A stretch of DNA of 64,000 nt from contig NZ_JALPRD010000010.1 in assembly GCF_023197165.1 (NCBI RefSeq), positions 1 to 64,000 of the forward strand. The letters run 5' to 3'. Both the position numbers and the translations under genes were made by a program. Under the pieces are notes generated by a model. It had not been told where the DNA came from and made no database searches. It was given only the letters and a program-made list of their open reading frames with translations. Of this stretch, positions 35,577 to 43,953 are shown one piece after another. How positions within the stretch are numbered: the stretch's first letter is position 1; the number at the start of each line of letters is the position of its first letter. This DNA comes from Sphingopyxis sp. MSC1_008 (lineage in GTDB: Bacteria; Pseudomonadota; Alphaproteobacteria; Sphingomonadales; Sphingomonadaceae).

Positions 35577-36833
35577 TCACATGTAGCGTTGGATGCCGAG
35601 ACCGGCGGGGTCGATCGGGGGCGGCTGGCCGCCGATCAGCGACGTAACGAGGCGTCCCGACCCGCACGCCATCGTCCAGCCCAACGTCCCGTGTCCGGTG
35701 TTTAGAAACAGGTTCGCCACCGGCGTCGCACCGATAATCGGGGTACTGTCGGGGGTCATCGGCCGAAAGCCGCTCCAGAAATGCGATGGCGCGGCCATGT
35801 CGGCCCCACCGGGGAACAGGTCGCGCAGCGAATGGCGCAGAGTCGCTTCGCGCTGCGCTGGCAGCCGGCCATCAAAGCCCGAGAGTTCCGCCATGCCCCC
35901 GACCCGGATCCGGTTGCCGAGCCGCGTGATGGCGATCTTGTAGCTTTCGTCGAGCAGGGTCGACACCGGCGCCCGCGCGGCATCGGCGACGGGCAGGGTG
36001 ATCGAATAGCCCTTCACAGGATAGACCGGCAGCGAGAGCCCGGCCTGACGCAGGAGGGGCGGGGAGTGGCTCGCGAGCGCCACCAGATACGCGTCCCCGC
36101 GGAGAAATCCGGTGGCGGTCCGGACACCTTCGACCCGGCCCGCGCGCATTTCGAAACCGGCGACAGGCGTATCATAGCGCAACTCGACCCCCATCGCGGG
36201 AAGGTGAGCGGCAAGCTGGCGGGTGAACAGGTGACAATCGCCGGTCTCGTCGCCAGGGAGACGAAGACCGCCGACGAAGTGTCCGTGGGCACCCGAAAGA
36301 CCAGGTTCGACGTCGACGCAGCCTTCTCTGCCGAGCAAATCGTAGGCGACGCCATATTGTTCGAGCACCGCGATATCTCCCGCGCTGTCGTCAAACTGCT
36401 TCTGGGTCCGGAATAGTTGGAGCGTGCCCTGCGAGCGCTGGTCATAGTCGAGCATCAGCCGTTCGCGCAGGGTAATCAGCTCGTCCCGGCTATATTCGGC
36501 AAGCCGCACCATACGGCTCTTGTTGAGCGTATAGCGGGCGGGCGTGCAGTTTCGCAGCATTGCGAAGACCCACCGCAGCATCGCCCCATCGATCCGGGGA
36601 CTCAGGATCAGCGGCGCATGTTTCATGAACAGCCAGCGCATTGCCTTGACCGGAATGCCGGGCGCCGCCCAGGGCGACGCATAGCCGGGCGAAATCTCCC
36701 CGGCATTGGCGAAGCTGGTCTCGAGCGCGGGCCCCGGTTGCCGGTCGACCAGCACGACCTCATGCCCCGCTTCCGCGAGGTAAAAGGCGGACGTTACGCC
36801 GACCACTCCGGCGCCGAGAACTATGACTCTCAT
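35577..36833 (-). CDS. dadA: D-amino acid dehydrogenase
   Basis: The 418-residue FAD enzyme oxidises D-alanine and other D-amino acids to 2-oxo acids. It starts [20 protein letters not shown] with the dinucleotide-binding GxGxxG. Next come the DadA-specific [24 protein letters not shown] block and the C-terminal [19 protein letters not shown]. The start overlaps the alr stop by 4 bp, so racemase and dehydrogenase are coupled, as in classic dad operons. Electrons probably enter the quinone pool. Confidence 0.95.
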   Translation of the reverse strand: MRVIVLGAGVVGVTSAFYLAEAGHEVVLVDRQPGPALETSFANAGEISPGYASPWAAPGIPVKAMRWLFMKHAPLILSPRIDGAMLRWVFAMLRNCTPARYTLNKSRMVRLAEYSRDELITLRERLMLDYDQRSQGTLQLFRTQKQFDDSAGDIAVLEQYGVAYDLLGREGCVDVEPGLSGAHGHFVGGLRLPGDETGDCHLFTRQLAAHLPAMGVELRYDTPVAGFEMRAGRVEGVRTATGFLRGDAYLVALASHSPPLLRQAGLSLPVYPVKGYSITLPVADAARAPVSTLLDESYKIAITRLGNRIRVGGMAELSGFDGRLPAQREATLRHSLRDLFPGGADMAAPSHFWSGFRPMTPDSTPIIGATPVANLFLNTGHGTLGWTMACGSGRLVTSLIGGQPPPIDPAGLGIQRYM

Positions 36834-38032
36834 GCCGCTACTCGTTCGTTCACGGCTCGCATCCGGCCGTTTTCGGTGACGAAGCGAGCATGCCGCGGTC
36901 CAAGTCCGGTCAGTATTTCATAAGCGATCGTGCCCGCATCGCTGGCGACGTCCGCGAGCGATTGCGAGGGGCCGAGCAACTCCACAAAATCTCCCTCCGA
37001 CAAACAGTCTTCGGCGAGCGCGCTGATATTGATCGTAAGGCTATCCATCGAGACGCGCCCCACAATGGGCAGGCGTACACCCTCGTGCCAGGCCGCTCCT
37101 TTGCCGCCCAGGGTCCGCGGCCAGCCATCGGCATAGCCCATCGCGATCGTCGCAAGCCGCTGCGAGCCCGGTGCAACATGATCGAGACCATAGCCGACCC
37201 CGGTGCCCGCCTCGATTGTGCGGATCTGAAGGATCCGGGCATCTAGACGCACCACGGACTGCAAGCTCATGGCTTCCGCAACGGGAGCGACCCCGAGCAG
37301 CGCGACGCCGGCACGAACCACATCGCGGTGGAAGGTGCGCGGGAGGAAGGCGCCGGCACTGTTCGAGACCGACTTCGGCACGCCCACAAAATGCGCGGCA
37401 ATCGCCTCGAACCGGCGCAGCTGTTTCTCGTTTTCGCCGCGTGCGGGCTCATCGCCGCAAGCGAGGTGCGTCATCAAAAGCTTAAGGTCGACCTCCTTCG
37501 CCAAAGTGGGGTCATTCGCCGCTTTCAGCGCCGCATCGGGAGACAAGCCGAGGCGCGACATGCCGGTGTCGACTTGAAGTGCGGCGGGCAAGGCGCGCGC
37601 GGCAGATCGGGCGTGCACTCGCCAGGCGGCGAGTTGCGAAGCCGAATTCAGGGCAGGAATGAAACCCGCATCGGCGCAGGCCGCCTCGCGCCCCGGTTCG
37701 AGGCCATTGAGGATGATGATGTCGCAGCCGGAACCGGTCATGCGGCGAAGCTGAATGGCCTCTCCCAATCGCGCGACGAAAAAAACGCGGCAGCCGGCCT
37801 GGCGAAGAGCGGCCGCCACCTCCGCGACGCCCAGGCCATAGGCATTCGCCTTGATGACCGCTCCGCACTTTGCCGGCGCGACGCGTTCGACGAGGCGATG
37901 GTAATTCGCCGCGATTGCGTCGCAATCGACGATGAGGCGGCTCGAGTGGGGCGGCGCTGGCGGTTCCAATTTGATCTCCCTCGCAGCCGAGGATAATGCG
38001 TGTCGTGCGCAATTTTTCGCCGAATCCACCAC
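36830..38032 (-). CDS. alr: alanine racemase (catabolic, DadX type)
   Basis: The 400-residue PLP enzyme interconverts L- and D-alanine. The cofactor lysine is Lys61 in [10 protein letters not shown]. The substrate-binding [12 protein letters not shown] and the second-domain GVGYGLDH tyrosine and GYADGWPR motifs are present. It has about 30 residues before the usual family start and no internal ATG, so the start at 38032 is kept with mild doubt. Coupling to dadA points to a catabolic, DadX-like role. The Lrp-type gene is divergent, with 57 bp between them. Confidence 0.93.
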   Translation of the reverse strand: MVDSAKNCARHALSSAAREIKLEPPAPPHSSRLIVDCDAIAANYHRLVERVAPAKCGAVIKANAYGLGVAEVAAALRQAGCRVFFVARLGEAIQLRRMTGSGCDIIILNGLEPGREAACADAGFIPALNSASQLAAWRVHARSAARALPAALQVDTGMSRLGLSPDAALKAANDPTLAKEVDLKLLMTHLACGDEPARGENEKQLRRFEAIAAHFVGVPKSVSNSAGAFLPRTFHRDVVRAGVALLGVAPVAEAMSLQSVVRLDARILQIRTIEAGTGVGYGLDHVAPGSQRLATIAMGYADGWPRTLGGKGAAWHEGVRLPIVGRVSMDSLTINISALAEDCLSEGDFVELLGPSQSLADVASDAGTIAYEILTGLGPRHARFVTENGRMRAVNERVAA

Positions 38033-38089
38033 GATTGGTGTTCATTTGGCGGTTTAGTCGCACGATCTGCGAGCGAATGGAGGAATCTT

Positions 38090-38536
38090 GTGTCCGCCTT
38101 GAATGCTACTGATCGCCGCATTCTGAATAGTCTGCGACTGAATGCGCGCATCACGAATAGCGACCTCGCTGCCGAGGTCGGCCTTTCCCCTTCCGCGTGC
38201 CTGCGGCGCGTGCGGCTGCTGGAGCAATCGGGTGTAATCCGGGGCTATACGACAATTGTGGCAGGGGGGTCGGCCGACGAAGGCATGGTGGCGATCGTGC
38301 AGGTGGAACTCGAGCGCCAGTCGGAGGAATATCTGTTGCGGTTCGAGGCGGCGCTCCGCCGGCACGCGGAAATCCAGGAGTGGTTTCTGATGACCGGCGA
38401 CGGCGACTATATTCTGCGTGTCCAAATCGGCGGGATCGATGATTATGGCGCCTTCCATCGCGACGTCTTGTCGCGATTGCCCGGCGTGGCGCGCATCACG
38501 TCGAGCTTCGCAATGCGCAGCCACCGCAGGATGTAA
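38090..38536 (+). CDS. Lrp/AsnC-type transcriptional regulator
   Basis: The 148-residue protein starts at GTG 38090, with GGAGGA at 38079-38084. An N-terminal helix-turn-helix (NSLRLNARITNSDLAAEVGLSPSACLRRVRLLEQ) is followed by a RAM effector-binding domain (VAIVQVELERQSEEYLLRFEAAL, WFLMTGDGDYILRVQ). Lrp homologues divergent from dadA/alr usually activate them in response to alanine. An ATG at 38000 in the same frame would run into the alr coding sequence and lacks a ribosome-binding site. Confidence 0.9.
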   Translation: MSALNATDRRILNSLRLNARITNSDLAAEVGLSPSACLRRVRLLEQSGVIRGYTTIVAGGSADEGMVAIVQVELERQSEEYLLRFEAALRRHAEIQEWFLMTGDGDYILRVQIGGIDDYGAFHRDVLSRLPGVARITSSFAMRSHRRM

Positions 38537-38604
38537 TTGCGCGTCGCGACGGAGCGGCCACGGCGTCGATTTGGCCCTTTGATGCTGCCATGCTACAAGG
38601 CCGC

Positions 38605-38694
38605 ATGACCTTTCACTCGGTTCTCCGTTTCCTTGACCATGCCGGCAGCCTGCTGACGCGCGGTCCCGCCTCGGTTCGTAGCCTCCTCGCCTGA
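38605..38694 (+). CDS. tiny ORF (29 residues) in the leader of the 38821 gene
   Basis: ATG 38605 opens MTFHSVLRFLDHAGSLLTRG and ends at TGA 38692. It has no homology that can be recognised. It lies in the 284-bp gap between the Lrp gene and the next gene, upstream of a CCCGC/GCGGG hairpin. It could be a leader peptide or an accidental ORF; the ribosome-binding site is weak. Confidence 0.25.
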   Translation: MTFHSVLRFLDHAGSLLTRGPASVRSLLA

Positions 38695-38770
38695 CGCGCG
38701 ACGGAGCCGCTCCCGAGGCTCGATAGCTGGATCCGACTGCGATCCTCCCCAATCCTTATCCCTAAGAGGA

Positions 38771-38801
38771 AACCCGCGATCTGCGGGTTCATGACGGCGT
38801 T
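38771..38801 (+). promoter_or_regulatory. 5' leader hairpins before the 38821 gene
   Basis: AACCCGC (38771-38777) pairs with GCGGGTT (38783-38789) over a 5-nt loop. Just after it GGCG and CGCC enclose a T-rich loop, and the Shine-Dalgarno-like CGGAG follows before ATG 38821. The two stems leave the ribosome-binding site close to structured RNA, suggesting control at the RNA level. Confidence 0.35.
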
Positions 38802-38820
38802 TTTACGCCCGGAGTTTATA

Positions 38821-39165
38821 ATGAATACCCCGATTCCCGAAGCCGAGGCTTTCGGTCTTTTGCAAAGCCGGCGCGCTGCGTTCAAGGCAAGCGCCACGCC
38901 CTTTCTCGTCGGAGTCGATATCGATACCCCCACCGCCGCTGCAGCCGCTGACCGGTTGCTGGACATGACGATTGCTGCCTATGAAGGTCGGCCAGCTGCC
39001 GACGCGGCCGCGCGAGGGTTCCCGCGTGCGGCGTACAGCCTCTTCGGCGACAATCTCGTCCCGTTGCTGAAGGACGTGCTCGGCACGTCGTTGCCAGTGG
39101 CCTTCCTGGCGCGGTGCGTCGATTCCTATTGGCGAAGCGCGACGCGCGCGATGGCTCCGCAATGA
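38821..39165 (+). CDS. hypothetical protein coupled to a HemD-like gene
   Basis: The 114-residue product MNTPIPEAEAFGLLQSRRAA is soluble, Ala-rich and apparently all-helical, with VDIDTPTAAAAADRLLDMTIAAYEG and LFGDNLVPLLKDVLGTSLPVAFLARCV. It has one cysteine and no recognisable catalytic motif. The ATG at 38821 has GGAG upstream and is preferred to 38791. Its stop overlaps the HemD-like start (ATGA), so the two proteins are made together. Function unknown. Confidence 0.6.
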   Translation: MNTPIPEAEAFGLLQSRRAAFKASATPFLVGVDIDTPTAAAAADRLLDMTIAAYEGRPAADAAARGFPRAAYSLFGDNLVPLLKDVLGTSLPVAFLARCVDSYWRSATRAMAPQ

Positions 39166-39950
39166 CCAAGGAGCTTGTTTGGGTAACGCGTACCGACCCC
39201 TTCAACCGGCTGACGGCCAAACGCCTCGCCGGGGCCGGCTATGAACCGCTGAGCGCCCCCGCGCTGCGCGTTGTCGCGATGCCGGCTCGGCCTCTGACGG
39301 CAGTTCCGGACGCGCTTGTATTCACGAGCCTGAACGGAGTCAGGATGCACCGCTTTTTCCCGGCGCTCGCCGATCTCCCTGTGTTCGCGGTCGGTGACCA
39401 TAGCGCGCGCTTTGCGCGGGCGCGCGGCTACAGCCGGGTGACCTCGGCAGCGGGGAACATAACCGATCTGTGCCGGGTGATACGGCTTGGTCTCAGCGCC
39501 CCGGCTGACATTCTTCATGTCGGAGCCGTTAGCCCGGCTGGCGACATGGCTGCCATGCTCGGATCCTCTTACCGCGTCAGACGCCTGCCGGTTTACGACA
39601 TCGAGGAGAGCGATCCGCGCGACCTCGAATGGATTGCGGGCCGTCTCGAGGCGATCGGACATATCATAGTGCATTCGCCGCGCGCGGGGTCTCATGTCGC
39701 GCGCTGGCTGGACGCGGCGATGCCGGACTGGACAGGGGTGGCGCATTGCATCTCGCCCGCGGCGGCCGAGCCCTTCCGAGCGCTTCCCGGTATTTCGGCC
39801 CAGATATCGAACCGGCCCGACGAGCGATCGCTGCTCTCGGCCTTGTTCGAAAATCGCGGTCCAGGATCCTCGATAGCGGCGGTAGCGCACGGCCTCGATC
39901 GATCGCGCGGCGCCCGGCGGGTGCGAATGGCGGACGCCGGCCATGCTTGA
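39162..39950 (+). CDS. uroporphyrinogen-III synthase-like protein
   Basis: The 262-residue protein has the HemD two-lobed pattern: TRTDPFNRLTAKRLAGAGYEPLSAPAL at the start, DALVFTSLNGVRMHRFFPALADLPVFAVGDHSARFARARGY, and a second lobe with IIVHSPRAGSHVARWL. HemD closes the linear tetrapyrrole hydroxymethylbilane to uroporphyrinogen III. No hemC or hemB lies nearby and the partner gene is unknown, so a housekeeping role is not assured. It is about 20-30 residues longer than many HemD proteins because of an Arg-rich tail. Confidence 0.75.
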   Translation: MTKELVWVTRTDPFNRLTAKRLAGAGYEPLSAPALRVVAMPARPLTAVPDALVFTSLNGVRMHRFFPALADLPVFAVGDHSARFARARGYSRVTSAAGNITDLCRVIRLGLSAPADILHVGAVSPAGDMAAMLGSSYRVRRLPVYDIEESDPRDLEWIAGRLEAIGHIIVHSPRAGSHVARWLDAAMPDWTGVAHCISPAAAEPFRALPGISAQISNRPDERSLLSALFENRGPGSSIAAVAHGLDRSRGARRVRMADAGHA

Positions 39951-39983
39951 CTTCCGCTGCGTCAGGGCCATCTTGGTGGCACC

Positions 39984-40049
39984 ATGAGCGATACCGCTTC
40001 ATCTCCTTCGCGCTTTGCGCACTACGTGGGCCGGCTGCTCGAACGCTAG
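39984..40049 (+). CDS. tiny ORF (21 residues) before a strong hairpin
   Basis: ATG 39984 opens MSDTASSPSRFAHYVGRLLE and stops at TAG 40047. Three bases later a strong GC hairpin begins. The arrangement repeats the tiny ORF plus CCCGC/GCGGG hairpin on the other side of the HemD cassette (38605-38789). The 314-bp gap it sits in, before the gene at 40265, holds nothing else recognisable. Confidence 0.25.
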   Translation: MSDTASSPSRFAHYVGRLLER

Positions 40050-40052
40050 CCG

Positions 40053-40081
40053 CCCCGGACCCGCATGCTGCGGGCCCGGGG
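40053..40081 (+). terminator. strong hairpin after the HemD cassette
   Basis: CCCCGG-A-CCCGC (40053-40064) pairs with GCGGG-C-CCGGGG (40070-40081): 11 bp with one A-C mismatch and a 5-nt loop. TGTTTCCCTT follows, a weak T tract. It probably ends the 38821-39950 transcript or acts as an attenuator for the next genes. Confidence 0.5.
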
Positions 40082-40264
40082 TGTTTCCCTTGATCACAGG
40101 CAGCGCAGCTTCACTGAACAGGCAGGCCAGGGCCGACGCTTCGTACGACAGCGTCACGGCCCGGTGGCTGTTCGGCATTCCCTCCGAATGACCTCCGTTT
40201 AGTCGCTGAGCACTTTTTGCAGCCGCTGCCACGAGAACGCTGCCGGGCCTTGGGCGCGGCGGCG

Positions 40265-40828
40265 ATGGAGATTTACGTGAAGGGCGCTCAGCAACAGCAA
40301 GTTCTGTTCAGCCATCTGATTAAAGCCGCCGCGCGCCGTGCGTGTTCAATGCTCGCGCTACCGCACGAAGCGGCGCGCCTGCGCTCTCCTGCCGACGATG
40401 GCATGACAGCAATCGAGCGGCTCGAGCTTTCGCCGCTTGCCGAAGATCAGCTCGTCGCGACGGCGCTGCGCCTGTCGCCAAGCGCGGCGCCTGCGAAAGC
40501 TATCGCAGACGCGCTGCAACGCCATTTTACGACTCCGCCGGGGTGGCTTGCGGTCGAGGCGCAGCGCCGTGCGGCCTGGAGCGATTTGGCCGGGCGCGGG
40601 CTCCCCCTTGAACGGGCAGCGCAAACCGCGGCCGGCATCGAGAAGCAGTTGAACGGCGGCGAGGCCGAAATGCCGGCCAAGCTGCGGGCCTATGCGGACC
40701 TCTACAGCGATCTTTGGTGTGACCCACGGATTGCCGCGCCGGCGCCGGCCCGGCGCGAGATGCTCGCATTGGTGAGCGTGCTGCACGGGCGCTCCGCGTC
40801 GCTCGAGGGAAAGGAGAAGACGTCATGA
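40265..40828 (+). CDS. hypothetical helical protein
   Basis: The 187-residue product MEIYVKGAQQQQVLFSHLIK is predominantly helical, Ala- and Leu-rich, and without signal, membrane or catalytic motifs that I recognise. A TTG at 40217 is an alternative start; neither has a good ribosome-binding site, so the 5' end is uncertain. Its stop overlaps the start of the next small membrane gene (ATGA), tying the two together in one unit. Confidence 0.5.
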   Translation: MEIYVKGAQQQQVLFSHLIKAAARRACSMLALPHEAARLRSPADDGMTAIERLELSPLAEDQLVATALRLSPSAAPAKAIADALQRHFTTPPGWLAVEAQRRAAWSDLAGRGLPLERAAQTAAGIEKQLNGGEAEMPAKLRAYADLYSDLWCDPRIAAPAPARREMLALVSVLHGRSASLEGKEKTS

Positions 40829-40956
40829 GCAAGCGGTCCGCAGGCGAGCCGTGGCAGATCGGTTATCGAATGAAGATCCTGCTGCTTGCCGCCTTTGTTC
40901 TTCTGTTCCTGGCCGCCTGCTGGCTGGTCGGGACAGCGATGGCGACCTTACCCTAG
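40825..40956 (+). CDS. 43-residue single-pass membrane peptide
   Basis: ATG 40825 with AAGGAG at 40811-40816 encodes MSKRSAGEPWQIGYRMKILL and then a hydrophobic helix AAFVLLFLAACWLVGTAMATLP. LAAC resembles a lipobox, but only a dozen hydrophobic residues follow, so a plain membrane helix is more likely. It overlaps the previous gene by 4 bp and lies 16 bp before the next. Function unknown. Confidence 0.55.
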   Translation: MSKRSAGEPWQIGYRMKILLLAAFVLLFLAACWLVGTAMATLP

Positions 40957-40972
40957 ATATTGGAGTTACGTC

Positions 40973-41215
40973 ATGTTGCGCGAAGTGGCGGAATCGAGCC
41001 TTCGCTGGAATTACAGCCTCGAAGACATAATCGGCCTCATTCTCGTTGCCGCAGTCGTCGGAGCATACAGCCTGATGTTCGCGATGACGCGGAGGCCTCG
41101 GCGCGGTTGGATCCTTGCCACATGCGTGTCCTTCACACTCATGGCGGCGATGATCTGGGCAAGCCCGCCTCAATCTCGCTTGGCCAGCGCGACGATCGCC
41201 GAAGCGGGGATGTAG
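40973..41215 (+). CDS. 80-residue two-helix membrane protein
   Basis: MLREVAESSLRWNYSLEDII starts with a short amphipathic segment. Two transmembrane helices follow (about residues 19-38 and 47-63), separated by the basic loop TRRPRRGW, and a polar tail. The ribosome-binding site is TTGGAG. It continues the run of small membrane genes from 40825. No family is recognised. Confidence 0.55.
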   Translation: MLREVAESSLRWNYSLEDIIGLILVAAVVGAYSLMFAMTRRPRRGWILATCVSFTLMAAMIWASPPQSRLASATIAEAGM

Positions 41216-41289
41216 GTTCGGTAACGCTGGCCAGCCAACACAAGACCATCATTCCGAGCTTCCTTGAGGAGGCTCAAAGGAGCATAACA

Positions 41290-41598
41290 ATGAGCAAATA
41301 TGAATTACGGATCGAGCGGTGGCGACCCCGGTCACCGACGGTGCAGGAGGTCGAGAAATCGCTCGATCGCTATCCCGACCTCAGCGAGCAGGAACTCGCA
41401 GCGCTGATGCGCCAGTTCCGCGGCCTGTCGCTCGTCGACAAGGCTGTGATCATGGGCGACGTGCAGCTCTCCCGAAAGCTGGCGCTTTTTTATCGCGATC
41501 ACGAGCCCGATTTGCAGGCGCCGGTCGCCGGACTCGTCCTCTACATTCTCTTGCCCGCTGCGCTCGCCGTCGCAGGCGTACGGCTTTTTCTGGGCTAA
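41290..41598 (+). CDS. 102-residue tail-anchored hypothetical protein
   Basis: MSKYELRIERWRPRSPTVQE has a charged soluble region (about residues 1-75) and a C-terminal hydrophobic helix (VAGLVLYILLPAALAVAGVRLFLG). The start has AAGGAG 7 bp upstream. The central QELAALMRQFRGLSLVDKAVIMGDVQLSRKLALFY looks like a helical bundle. It precedes the FMN glutamate-synthase-like gene by 64 bp. Confidence 0.6.
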   Translation: MSKYELRIERWRPRSPTVQEVEKSLDRYPDLSEQELAALMRQFRGLSLVDKAVIMGDVQLSRKLALFYRDHEPDLQAPVAGLVLYILLPAALAVAGVRLFLG

Positions 41599-41662
41599 TC
41601 GCACCGCAGGCGACGAACATCGCGTATCCAAATCAGGCCGTCTGCCGGCCACGGAGTATCCC

Positions 41663-43261
41663 TTGCCTTTCATTCGTTTCACGCCGCTCGCCGCGAGCAT
41701 AGCCGCAGCGCTTCTCGCGCTACCGGGTCTTCCCGCAATATGGGCCTGGTTGTTGCTCGTCGTCGGCGCCCTCTTATCCTTGGTCGGGCTCCATGATCTT
41801 CAACAGCCGCTTCATTCGGTGCGCCGAAACTATCCGATCGTCGGCCGCCTGCGCTGGTTCTTCGAGGATATTCGCCCTGGCATCCGGCAATATCTCTTCG
41901 AAGACGACCATGAGCAAACGCCCTTTTCGCGAAGCCAGCGTTCGCTTGTCTACGCGCGCGCCAAGAACGAGGTCAGCGACCGCGCTTTCGGTACGCTCGT
42001 CGACGTTTATGAGAATGGCTATGAGTTCATCGCGCACTCGACACGGCCTGTGCCGGTGGCGGACCCAGCCAGCTTCCGTATCCCGATTGGCGGCGACGCC
42101 TGCCGCAAACCCTATTCGGCTTCGATCTTCAATATTTCGGCGATGAGTTTCGGCGCGCTTAGCGCCAATGCGATCCGCGCGCTCAACAAGGGTGCAAAGC
42201 TCGGCGGATTTGCGCATGACACGGGTGAGGGTTCGATCAGCTCCTATCACCGCGAACATGGCGGCGATCTCATTTGGGAAATCGGCAGCGGCTATTTCGG
42301 GTGCCGCGACGTAAATGGCGCGTTCGATCCCGGACGCTTTGCCGAGCAGGCCTCGGATCCACAGGTGCGAATGATCGAACTCAAGATTAGTCAGGGTGCG
42401 AAACCCGGGAAGGGCGGCATTTTGCCTGCCGAAAAGGTGACGCTCGAAATCGCCACCACGCGCGGCATCCCGATGGGCCGCGACTGCATATCGCCGCCGG
42501 GACATTCGGCGTTCAGCACGCCGATCGAGCTTGTCGAGTTCATTGGGCGCCTGCGCGAATTGTCCGGGGGGAAACCCGTAGGGTTCAAGCTGTGCGTCGG
42601 ACAGCCTTGGGAGTTCATGGCGATGGTCAAGGCCATGCTCAAGACCGGCATTTTTCCTGATTATATCGTCGTCGACGGCGCCGAAGGGGGCACCGGCGCG
42701 GCTCCACTTGAATTCACGGACCATCTCGGCATGCCGCTCCGCGAAAGTCTGTTGTTCGTCCACAACACGCTGGTCGGTGCGGGAATCCGGCAGAAGATCA
42801 AGGTAGGCGCTGCCGGCAAAATCGTCAGCGCCTTCGACATCGCTACAGTCATGGCGCTTGGTGCCGACTGGACCAACGCGGGGCGGGGCTTCATGTTCGC
42901 GATCGGCTGCATCCAATCGCTGTCGTGCCACACGAACGAATGTCCGACCGGGGTCGCGACGCAGGATCCGATGCGGCAGCGTGCGCTCGTTGTCGGCGAC
43001 AAGGCCGACCGCGTTTATAATTTTCACCGCAATACGCTGTTGGCACTGTCCGAGATGATCGCTGCCGCGGGGCTAGATCACCCGAGCCGACTTGGGCCGC
43101 ACCATCTCGTCCGCCGCGTCAGCCTCACCGAGATCAGGCTATTCTCGCAGCTGCACATCTTTCTGGATGACGGAGAATTGCTGAGCGGCGCGTCGGATCG
43201 CGACTTTTACGGTGCCGCGTGGCGCCTCGCTCAGCCCGAAAGTTTCGACATGAGAGTGTAG
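41663..43261 (+). CDS. membrane-anchored FMN glutamate-synthase-like protein
   Basis: The 532-residue protein starts at TTG 41663 (GGAG at 41652-41655). It has two hydrophobic N-terminal segments (about residues 8-45), then the FMN-binding alpha subunit fold of glutamate synthase. Signatures are ISAMSFGALSANAIRALNKGAKLGGFAHDTGEGS, IELKISQGAKPGKGGILPAEKVT, IVVDGAEGGTGAAP and CHTNECPTGVATQDP, whose cysteines may bind an iron-sulphur cluster. There is no glutaminase domain, so true glutamate synthesis is unlikely; the substrate of this widespread subfamily is unknown. Confidence 0.85.
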   Translation: MPFIRFTPLAASIAAALLALPGLPAIWAWLLLVVGALLSLVGLHDLQQPLHSVRRNYPIVGRLRWFFEDIRPGIRQYLFEDDHEQTPFSRSQRSLVYARAKNEVSDRAFGTLVDVYENGYEFIAHSTRPVPVADPASFRIPIGGDACRKPYSASIFNISAMSFGALSANAIRALNKGAKLGGFAHDTGEGSISSYHREHGGDLIWEIGSGYFGCRDVNGAFDPGRFAEQASDPQVRMIELKISQGAKPGKGGILPAEKVTLEIATTRGIPMGRDCISPPGHSAFSTPIELVEFIGRLRELSGGKPVGFKLCVGQPWEFMAMVKAMLKTGIFPDYIVVDGAEGGTGAAPLEFTDHLGMPLRESLLFVHNTLVGAGIRQKIKVGAAGKIVSAFDIATVMALGADWTNAGRGFMFAIGCIQSLSCHTNECPTGVATQDPMRQRALVVGDKADRVYNFHRNTLLALSEMIAAAGLDHPSRLGPHHLVRRVSLTEIRLFSQLHIFLDDGELLSGASDRDFYGAAWRLAQPESFDMRV

Positions 43262-43303
43262 CTACGAGGCTGCTCACCTTCCTGCGTCATGTCGAGGTCG
43301 CGT

Positions 43304-43675
43304 CTACCGTTCTGGCTCGCCGTTTCCCGACTCCGGGTCAGGTGGAACGCCGGCATTCGCCTCGCTGCGGTCGCGGTAGATCGCCGCCCGGGCGAGCAGC
43401 ATTAGCGTCACGGGCGTTGTCAGGGTGACGAACAGCGCGATCAAGATCTCGTGGATGACGGGCCGGGTCTGAAGCACCGAAAAGCAGAGAGCTGAGCCAG
43501 CGAGGATTGCGGCCATCCCCGAAGTCGCCCCGAGTGTCGGCGCGTGCACACGCTCGTAAAAACTGTGCAGCCGCAGCAGCCCGGCTGCGCCAAGCAGGGT
43601 GATCGCCGCGCCGCCGAAAACGAGCAAGCCCACGACGATTGCGGCCCATGTCGGAAGGTCGGGTGCCTGGATCAT
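43304..43675 (-). CDS. mnhG: Na+/H+ antiporter subunit G
   Basis: The 123-residue membrane protein has three helices. The MnhG/MrpG pattern is GGAAITLLGAAGLLRLHSFYERVHAPTLGATSGM. It is the last gene of the Mrp operon and overlaps mnhF by 4 bp. MrpG is required for assembly of the hetero-oligomeric antiporter that exports Na+ in exchange for H+. Confidence 0.93.
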   Translation of the reverse strand: MIQAPDLPTWAAIVVGLLVFGGAAITLLGAAGLLRLHSFYERVHAPTLGATSGMAAILAGSALCFSVLQTRPVIHEILIALFVTLTTPVTLMLLARAAIYRDRSEANAGVPPDPESGNGEPER

Positions 43676-43953
43676 TCGATCACCTCTCCGCGCATTAGGA
43701 AGCGGCCGAGGGCCACTGTACCGGCAAAGCCGAGAAGCCCGATGACCATTGCCGCCTCGAAGTAGAGCGTCCGCCCCGTCTGGATCCCGTAAGTGACGAG
43801 CAGCAGCATCGCGGCGAGATAAAGCGCATCTAGCCCGAGAATCCGATCCTGGGCCCGGGGACCTCTAAGCATGCGAAAGACGGCGCAGCCCATGGCAAGG
43901 CCGAGGAGGATTTGTGACGCCGTGATCGTTAGAGCGAGGAGCAACATGGTCAT
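43672..43953 (-). CDS. mnhF: Na+/H+ antiporter subunit F
   Basis: The 93-residue protein has three transmembrane helices and the MnhF motif MLRGPRAQDRILGLDALYLAAMLLLVTYGIQTGRTLYFEAAMVIGLLGFAGTVALGRFL. It overlaps its neighbours mnhE and mnhG by 4 bp each. It is a small structural subunit of the Mrp complex. Confidence 0.93.
   Translation of the reverse strand: MTMLLLALTITASQILLGLAMGCAVFRMLRGPRAQDRILGLDALYLAAMLLLVTYGIQTGRTLYFEAAMVIGLLGFAGTVALGRFLMRGEVIE

Noticed and set aside
41774..43027. 417-codon open frame on the minus strand
   Set aside because: Antisense to the FMN glutamate-synthase-like gene, whose motifs are clear.
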